From positions 1-10,880 of the forward strand of contig JAEZWL010000157.1 of assembly GCA_023420245.1 (NCBI GenBank): a stretch of 10,880 nt of DNA, read 5' to 3'. The notes under the pieces were generated by a model. It worked only from the letters and a program-made list of their open reading frames with translations, was not told where the DNA came from and ran no database searches. This stretch comes from Bacillota bacterium. Lineage in GTDB: Bacteria > Bacillota > Clostridia > Oscillospirales > Acutalibacteraceae. Positions 6,498 through 10,880 of the stretch are shown one piece after another. The stretch's first letter is position 1; every line of letters begins with the position of its first letter. Position numbers and translations under genes: made by a program.

Positions 6498-6512
6498 TCA
6501 ACATTTATCCAT

Positions 6513-6543
6513 AAACCGCTGTGCGTGACACAGCGGTTTTTTT
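6513..6543 (+). terminator. Intrinsic terminator of acpP
   Basis: Perfect 11-base-pair stem AAACCGCTGTG / CACAGCGGTTT (6513-6523 / 6529-6539), five-base loop CGTGA, T run 6537-6543. A second GC-rich hairpin without a T run, CGCCCGG / CCGGGCG (6546-6552 / 6563-6569), follows immediately. Confidence 0.9.
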
Positions 6544-6589
6544 ATCGCCCGGCGAAACCGCTCCGGGCGTATGCGCCGGCATTTCGAAA

Positions 6590-6607
6590 CGAATTGTTAA
6601 CAATTCG
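6590..6607. promoter_or_regulatory. 18-base perfect palindrome, candidate operator of the decarboxylase genes
   Basis: CGAATTGTTAACAATTCG is a perfect palindrome ending 12 bases before the -35 box at 6620. Its centre is about 56 bases upstream of the predicted transcription start, a position typical of activator sites though repression is possible. The core TTGTTAACAA resembles the dyads bound by GntR/FadR-type regulators; the regulator is not identified. Confidence 0.5.
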
Positions 6608-6619
6608 CCGTGCTTGCTC

Positions 6620-6648
6620 TTGAAAAGGCGGATTATTTCCGATATAAT
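6620..6648 (+). promoter_or_regulatory. Sigma-A promoter of the decarboxylase beta/gamma genes
   Basis: TTGAAA (6620-6625) and TATAAT (6643-6648, perfect), spacing 17. Predicted start near 6655, leader about 38 bases before the TTG start at 6693. Confidence 0.8.
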
Positions 6649-6692
6649 ACAAATATATGTGTATTTCGTTAAAATAAAGGGAGTGTAAGTCG

Positions 6693-7826
6693 TTGGATGG
6701 ATTTAGTTTTTTAATCAGCGGAATTGCCGCGGTATCCTGGCAGATGTTACTGATGTGGGTGATCGGCGGCATATTGATCTGGCTTGCGGTCAAGAAGGAT
6801 TTTGAACCGGCTCTGCTTCTTCCGATGGGGTTCGGCGCAATTCTGGTCAATATGCCTTTTACCGGGGTCATCGGGGATACCGGTATTATACAGTGGCTGT
6901 TCCAGACAGGAATCGCTGCTTCTGAAGCGTTTCCGCTTTTGCTGTTTATCGGGATCGGAGCGATGATCGATTTCGGACCGCTGCTCAGCAACCCGAGGAT
7001 GCTTTTGTTTGGCGGAGCGGCTCAGTTCGGTATCTTTTTCACCGTTGTCGTATCCATTTTCCTCGGCTTCCCGCTGAAGGACGCCATGTCGATCGGTGTC
7101 ATCGGCGCAGCGGACGGACCGACCTCCATTCTGGTATCCCAAGTGCTCAAGAGCAATTATCTGGGCGCCATCGCGGTGGCGGCCTATTCCTACATGGCTT
7201 TGGTACCGCTCATTCAGCCCATGGCTATCCGCCTCGTTACCACAAAGCACGAGCGCATGATTCGTATGCCGTATAACCCGAAGTCGGTATCCAAGACAAC
7301 GAAGATTTTATTCCCCATTATTGTAACGATGATTGCCGGACTGATTGCGCCGGATTCCCTTGCATTGGTCGGATTCCTGATGTTCGGTAACCTCATCCGC
7401 GAGTGCGGCAAGCTGGAGTCCCTCTCGCAAACCGCGCAGGGACCTCTCGCAAACCTGATTACCATCCTGCTCGGCATCACAATTGCGTTCCAGATGAGAG
7501 CTGACGTCTTTGTAACACCAGGAACCTTAATTGTTATGGCGCTTGGCTTAGTCGCCTTTGTTTTCGACACCATCGGCGGCGTGCTGTTTGCCAAGCTGCT
7601 GAATCTGTTCCTGCCAGCGGATAAAAAGATCAATCCGATGGTCGGCGGAGCAGGCATTTCCGCTTTCCCAATGTCCGCAAGAGTAATTCAGAAAATGGCT
7701 TTAAAGGAAGACAATCAGAATCATATTCTGATGCACGCGGTCGGCGCAAACGTAGCCGGACAGATCGGCTCGGTGGTTGCCGGAGGAATTATTCTTTCTT
7801 TAGCCAGATTGTGGGGGATGATGTAA
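6693..7826 (+). CDS. Na+-translocating decarboxylase beta subunit (OadB/GcdB/MmdB family)
   Basis: Integral membrane subunit that decarboxylates carboxybiotin and couples this to Na+ export in oxaloacetate, methylmalonyl-CoA and glutaconyl-CoA decarboxylases. 377 residues, nearly all hydrophobic helices, close to the MmdB/GcdB length and shorter than enterobacterial OadB. The motif GAADGPTSI holds D141, matching the Asp required for Na+ transport, and NVAGQIGS holds N353 in the other conserved segment. Start is TTG at 6693 with GGGAG nine bases upstream; the nearby ATG at 6697 is out of frame. The stop abuts the next gene (TAAATG). Neither a carboxyltransferase alpha subunit nor a biotin carrier protein is in the window, so the substrate cannot be assigned and no specific symbol is given. 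Confidence 0.93.
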   Translation: MDGFSFLISGIAAVSWQMLLMWVIGGILIWLAVKKDFEPALLLPMGFGAILVNMPFTGVIGDTGIIQWLFQTGIAASEAFPLLLFIGIGAMIDFGPLLSNPRMLLFGGAAQFGIFFTVVVSIFLGFPLKDAMSIGVIGAADGPTSILVSQVLKSNYLGAIAVAAYSYMALVPLIQPMAIRLVTTKHERMIRMPYNPKSVSKTTKILFPIIVTMIAGLIAPDSLALVGFLMFGNLIRECGKLESLSQTAQGPLANLITILLGITIAFQMRADVFVTPGTLIVMALGLVAFVFDTIGGVLFAKLLNLFLPADKKINPMVGGAGISAFPMSARVIQKMALKEDNQNHILMHAVGANVAGQIGSVVAGGIILSLARLWGMM

Positions 7827-8009
7827 ATGATGCATATGAATTTATTAGCGGCTTTCACCAGCCTGATCGGCGATGTTCAGAATGCGGATATCAACCGCTC
7901 CTTTGAGCTTATGGGCAAAGGAATGCTGGGCATCTTTATCGTAATGCTTTTGATTTACACGGTCATTATCGTACTGGGTAAAACCACAGGCAAGGATAAG
8001 GAAGATTAA
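7827..8009 (+). CDS. Small one-helix membrane protein, probable decarboxylase gamma/delta subunit (OadG-like)
   Basis: 60 residues. An amphipathic N-terminal part is followed by SFELMGKGMLGIFIVMLLIY, one transmembrane helix at about 33-50, and a short charged tail KTTGKDKED. The arrangement (polar LMGKGMLGI entry, helix, lysine-rich end) fits the OadG/MmdD family, which anchors and assembles the carboxyltransferase on the beta subunit. It lacks the longer Pro/Ala-rich cytosolic tail of full OadG proteins. The ATG directly follows the TAA of the beta-subunit gene, with GGGGG about nine bases upstream inside that gene, so coupled translation is likely. Family assignment rests on context plus the weak signature of a very short protein. 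Confidence 0.7.
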   Translation: MMHMNLLAAFTSLIGDVQNADINRSFELMGKGMLGIFIVMLLIYTVIIVLGKTTGKDKED

Positions 8010-8012
8010 TCC

Positions 8013-8034
8013 GGAGCGTTTTTCAAAACGCTCC
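8013..8034. terminator. Hairpin after the decarboxylase genes, weak terminator candidate
   Basis: Perfect 9-base-pair stem GGAGCGTTT / AAACGCTCC with loop TTCA. No T run follows (TCATCAAT), so termination may be partial and proS may be partly read from the upstream promoter; no clear promoter is seen between it and proS. Confidence 0.4.
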
Positions 8035-8074
8035 TCATCAATACTATGAATTGATAATCAAGGAGACCATAAAA

Positions 8075-9511
8075 ATGGCAGAACAGAAGAAGATGGTAGA
8101 GGCAATCACTCCCATGGAGGAGGACTTTGCCAAGTGGTACACCGACATTGTAAAGAAAGCGGAGCTCATGGAGTACTCCAATGTGCGCGGATGCATGGTC
8201 ATCGAGCCGTACGGCTGGGCGATCTGGGAAAATATTCAGCATATTTTAGACCATGAATTTAAAGAGCTTGGCCATGAGAATGTTTCTATGCCTATGTTCA
8301 TCCCGGAAAGCCTTTTGAACAAGGAAAAGGAACATGTTCAGGGGTTTGCGCCCGAGGTTGCGTGGGTAACCATGGGGGGCAGCGAGAAGCTTCAGGAAAG
8401 AATGTGCGTGCGGCCAACCTCCGAAACGCTGTTCTGCGACCATTTCGCGAAGGTAATCCAATCCTGGCGGGACCTGCCGAAGCTTTACAACCAGTGGTGT
8501 TCCGTTGTTCGGTGGGAAAAGACCACCCGCCCGTTCCTCCGCTCTGTGGAATTCCACTGGCAGGAGGGGCATACGATGCATGAAACTGCGGAAGAGGCCA
8601 AGGCGGAGACAGAGCGCATGCTCAATGTTTACGCTGACTTCTGCGAGAATCAGCTTGCAATCCCCGTAATTAAGGGACGGAAAACCGACAAGGAAAAATT
8701 CGCAGGCGCAGAGGCGACTTACGCGATTGAGGCCATGATGCACGACGGCAAGGCGCTGCAATCCGGAACAAGCCACTACTTCGGGGACGGCTTTGCCAAA
8801 GCGTTTGACGTCACCTTCCAGGGCAGAGATAATTCTGTGTGCCATCCTTACCAGACCTCCTGGGGCATGAGTACGCGCATTATCGGCGGTATCATCATGA
8901 CCCACGGCGACAACAACGGTCTGGTTCTGCCGCCTGCGGTCGCGCCGATTCAGGTGATGATTCTTCCGATTGCTCAGCACAAGCCGGGTGTTCTGGAGAA
9001 AGCCGAAGAGCTTCGGCAGAGGCTGAAAAAAAGCTTCCGTGTCAGAGTCGATAATTCCGATCAGACACCGGGCTGGAAATTTGCCCAGTATGAAATGAAG
9101 GGCGTTCCGCTTCGCCTTGAAATCGGACCAAAGGATATGGAAAAAAATCAGTGTGTTTTGGTTCGCCGCAATGACCGCGAAAAAGTAGCTGTTTCACTTG
9201 ACGATTTGGAGAGTGCAATTACGGAGCAGCTTGAGGCGGTTCGCAAAGGAATTTATGATAAGGCGCTGGAGCGGCAAAAGAGCATGACCTACGCCGCCAC
9301 GAGTTTGGATGAGATTAAGGATCTTGCGGACAACAAACCCGGCCTGATCAAAGCCATGTGGTGCGGCGACCTGGAATGTGAGGAAAAACTCAAGGAGGTT
9401 GCGGGGATTTCTTCCCGCTGCATCCCATTCGAACAGGAGCACCTTTCCGATACCTGCCCATGCTGCGGAAAACCGGCAAAGGCAATGGTATACTGGGGAA
9501 AATCTTATTAA
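8075..9511 (+). CDS. proS: Prolyl-tRNA synthetase, archaeal/eukaryotic type (ProS type 3)
   Basis: Charges tRNA-Pro with proline. 478 residues, the short form without the editing insertion (INS) domain of the bacterial type. Class II motifs are present: motif 2 region WEKTTRPFLRSVEFHWQEGH and motif 3 SWGMSTRIIGG, followed by the anticodon-binding domain (VMILPIAQHKPG onward). The C-terminal extension has cysteines at 430, 435, 449, 461, 463 and 464, with C430, C435, C461 and C464 the likely zinc ligands, and ends in the hallmark WGKSY. Start: ATG 8075 has AAGGAG nine bases upstream; an in-frame TTG at 8051 overlaps that site and is unlikely. The type is found in many Clostridia. Without the INS domain, editing of Ala-tRNA-Pro would need a separate protein, not seen here. 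Confidence 0.96.
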   Translation: MAEQKKMVEAITPMEEDFAKWYTDIVKKAELMEYSNVRGCMVIEPYGWAIWENIQHILDHEFKELGHENVSMPMFIPESLLNKEKEHVQGFAPEVAWVTMGGSEKLQERMCVRPTSETLFCDHFAKVIQSWRDLPKLYNQWCSVVRWEKTTRPFLRSVEFHWQEGHTMHETAEEAKAETERMLNVYADFCENQLAIPVIKGRKTDKEKFAGAEATYAIEAMMHDGKALQSGTSHYFGDGFAKAFDVTFQGRDNSVCHPYQTSWGMSTRIIGGIIMTHGDNNGLVLPPAVAPIQVMILPIAQHKPGVLEKAEELRQRLKKSFRVRVDNSDQTPGWKFAQYEMKGVPLRLEIGPKDMEKNQCVLVRRNDREKVAVSLDDLESAITEQLEAVRKGIYDKALERQKSMTYAATSLDEIKDLADNKPGLIKAMWCGDLECEEKLKEVAGISSRCIPFEQEHLSDTCPCCGKPAKAMVYWGKSY

Positions 9512-9545
9512 GCATCCCGCATGTTCAATTAATGGATTATCTTTC

Positions 9546-9572
9546 GCCGCGGAGAAAACTCCGCGGCTTTTT
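9546..9572 (+). terminator. Intrinsic terminator of proS
   Basis: Perfect 9-base-pair GC-rich stem GCCGCGGAG / CTCCGCGGC (9546-9554 / 9559-9567), AAAA loop, then five T. It lies 35 bases after the proS stop. Confidence 0.88.
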
Positions 9573-9765
9573 GAATTCTATGAAAGTTTTTGGTAATTGA
9601 TGGGAATGGTTTGATTTTCTTTTTAACATTTATGGAAGATAAAACTAGTTGTAAACTTAATTCATCACTTTTGATTTTAGAAGGATTACACAGGGCATAA
9701 TAAAATTATGGTAAAATATACCAAATATAAAAATGTTTATCTCATTAAGGAGTGTCAATTAATTC

Positions 9766-10560
9766 ATGAAAAAATTGTTTGCAACCATCTGCGCGCTGGC
9801 TCTGGCTTTTTCCGTAACCGCGTGCAATCATACATCCAGCAGCCCCGATGTCAAGGCGAATACCAACGCCAATTCCACTGCAAGTTTTGCTGCGAAACCT
9901 AACAGCAATTTAAATAGCGGCGAAATTAATTCAAAAATAAATTCATCCAGTAAGCCAGAGTTTGGGTACCGTTACAAGACGGAAAATTACCGGTATGATG
10001 AGAATAACAAATCTTTCCGTATAAATTATCCGCAATTTTCTGATGAGATACCGAACGTAAGCAAAATTAATGATTTGATGAAAAAAACAGCAATGCAGAC
10101 ATTGGATAGCTTGGGCAAAGACAAAGTTTGGAAAATTAATGTGAAATCTGATATTTCTTTCCACAATGAAAATATCATCAGTATAACCTTTGATGAAAAC
10201 TATGCTTTGATTGGAACAACGGAAATGAAGGAGACTTATCGTACCGTCAATTACGATATCAAGAAAGGTGCGCAGCTTACTTCAGCCGATTTGATTTTGA
10301 AGAATGATTCTCTCAATTCTTTAGTCCTGAAAAAAGCACAGGATAAAGCAAATAAAAAAGTAAAATCAAAAATCACCGCAGCGGTGATTAAAAAAAGTAT
10401 GGAATCCTGCTCGATATACTTTGAAAAGGATAAGGTTGGTTTCAGCCTGCCGGTTTCCCACGAGCTGGGAGACCATCTGGAAATTGAATTGAAGTATGAT
10501 GAAGTAAAACCGTTTATGACAAAGAGTGATGTTTGGAATAGCCTGACAGCAAACAAATAA
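9766..10560 (+). CDS. Secreted lipoprotein with DUF4163/DUF3298-like (PdaC/RsiV-type) domain
   Basis: 264 residues. A lipoprotein signal peptide MKKLFATICALALAFSVTAC has C20 as the lipidated residue (lipobox VTAC). Residues 21-63 are a Ser/Asn-rich flexible linker. From about 66 on, the pattern YRYKTENYRYDENNKSFRIN, VNYDIKKGAQLTSADLI and a final FSLPVSHELGDHLEIELKYD resembles the DUF4163 plus DUF3298 pair of PdaC- and RsiV-like extracytoplasmic domains. No catalytic domain follows, so no enzymatic role is proposed; attachment to the outer face of the membrane is expected. An in-frame TAA just upstream (9760-9762) rules out an earlier start; the AAGGAG at 9747-9752 is unusually far (13 bases). 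The gene is more AT- and Asn-rich than its neighbours, stands alone and has no clear terminator. Confidence 0.75.
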   Translation: MKKLFATICALALAFSVTACNHTSSSPDVKANTNANSTASFAAKPNSNLNSGEINSKINSSSKPEFGYRYKTENYRYDENNKSFRINYPQFSDEIPNVSKINDLMKKTAMQTLDSLGKDKVWKINVKSDISFHNENIISITFDENYALIGTTEMKETYRTVNYDIKKGAQLTSADLILKNDSLNSLVLKKAQDKANKKVKSKITAAVIKKSMESCSIYFEKDKVGFSLPVSHELGDHLEIELKYDEVKPFMTKSDVWNSLTANK

Positions 10561-10735
10561 GGGAAGTTCCGGTTTCGGCTTTCCGCGTTTTCCGCAGTTA
10601 CAAAGACTTCTACGTGCATAGCATGCTTTACAGCAGAAAAGGAATGTTTTAAAGGTGTAGTCTACTATAAAATTAGGATATACAACATAAACAAAAATCA
10701 AGCGGAAAGTTCTTGCAAAAAAGAGAAAATAAAGG
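10561..10735. other. AT-rich spacer with no recognised feature
   Basis: No coding ORF, no T-tailed hairpin and no RNA gene recognised. The only pattern is a distant inverted pair CTTTCCGC / GCGGAAAG (near 10579 and 10702), probably chance. Confidence 0.5.
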
Positions 10736-10764
10736 TTGCATTCCGTGTCCTCATATGGTATTAT
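10736..10764 (+). promoter_or_regulatory. Extended -10 sigma-A promoter at the right edge
   Basis: TTGCAT (10736-10741) and TATTAT (10759-10764), spacing 17, with a TG one base before the -10 (TGG-TATTAT, extended -10). Predicted start near 10771. It reads rightward into the structured leader and out of the window. Confidence 0.65.
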
Positions 10765-10770
10765 AATTGA

Positions 10771-10880
10771 GCACGACTGCGACAGATATGCGATGAAGCG
10801 GGAGGTTGCGGCTGAAATATGCCGGTTTTTCCGTGGAGTATGTCCGATTTTAAACCGGGCGACAGATACTTTGAGCGTGC
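10771..10880 (+). ncRNA. Structured mRNA leader, possibly of a ribosomal protein operon (partial)
   Basis: From the predicted start the RNA has GCACG (10772-10776 area) able to pair with CGTGC at the very end of the window, an internal CCGGTTT (10822-10828) / AAACCGG (10852-10858) stem, and a direct repeat GCGACAGATA near 10780 and 10860. No ORF with a ribosome binding site begins within it. The segment AAGCGGGAGGTTGC (10796-10809) resembles, from memory, sequences preceding rpsJ (S10 operon) in Firmicutes; this is a tentative identification and the downstream gene is not in the window. Confidence 0.4.

Noticed and set aside
7214..7657. 147-codon minus-strand open frame
   Set aside because: Antisense to the decarboxylase beta subunit, which has clear family motifs.
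8246..8980. 244-codon minus-strand open frame
   Set aside because: Antisense to proS; Arg/His-rich chance translation.
9708..9902. 64-codon plus-strand frame beginning before the lipoprotein gene
   Set aside because: Overlaps the lipoprotein signal peptide in another frame and has no ribosome binding site; the lipobox frame is convincing.
1..10880. CRISPR arrays, tRNA/rRNA genes, transposases, phage genes
   Set aside because: No regularly spaced repeats, tRNA-like cloverleaf with CCA, rRNA stretch or transposase/integrase motif was seen in any part of the window.

Overview
This looks like chromosomal sequence of a low-to-moderate-GC Firmicute of the class Clostridia, perhaps of the Ruminococcaceae/Oscillospiraceae type. 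The supports are strong AAGGAGG-type ribosome binding sites, sigma-A promoters close to TTGACA-N17-TATAAT, use of TTG starts, a short archaeal/eukaryote-type prolyl-tRNA synthetase, a Na+-translocating decarboxylase beta subunit, and an aromatic amino acid cluster with a DAHP synthase of the Thermotoga/Bacillus type. The taxon is an inference; there is no rRNA in the window.

Left part (1-3000, minus strand): an aromatic amino acid cluster read right to left. aroF (DAHP synthase, first step of the shikimate pathway) is followed by a TyrA-type prephenate dehydrogenase and then by aroB (3-dehydroquinate synthase, cut by the window edge). aroF has a long leader with a near-consensus promoter, a 39-codon leader ORF with seven Phe/Tyr codons among its first 24, and a strong intrinsic terminator before aroF. 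This has the layout of a ribosome-mediated attenuator sensing Phe/Tyr. TyrA probably has its own promoter and a TTG start.

Middle (3100-6100): a plus-strand gene for a soluble PAS-PAS-GGDEF diguanylate cyclase interrupts the aro genes. It is followed by about 190 bases of strongly self-complementary DNA with no convincing gene, and then by a minus-strand gene in which shikimate dehydrogenase (AroE) and shikimate kinase (AroK) are fused head to tail.

Right part (6100-10880, plus strand): acpP (acyl carrier protein) with its own promoter and terminator; a beta subunit of a Na+-translocating decarboxylase plus a one-helix gamma/delta-like subunit, without the carboxyltransferase or biotin carrier genes beside them; proS (prolyl-tRNA synthetase) with a terminator; and a secreted lipoprotein with a DUF4163/DUF3298-like domain. 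The window ends in a promoter and the start of a structured RNA leader, possibly that of a ribosomal protein operon whose genes lie outside.

How the genes relate: AroF, AroB, AroE-AroK and TyrA supply four shikimate steps and the tyrosine branch. The other genes are housekeeping or membrane-energetics functions with no obvious joint pathway. The least explained elements are the aroF leader, the hairpin-rich spacer at 4532-4724, the 18-base palindrome before the decarboxylase genes and the leader at the right edge.
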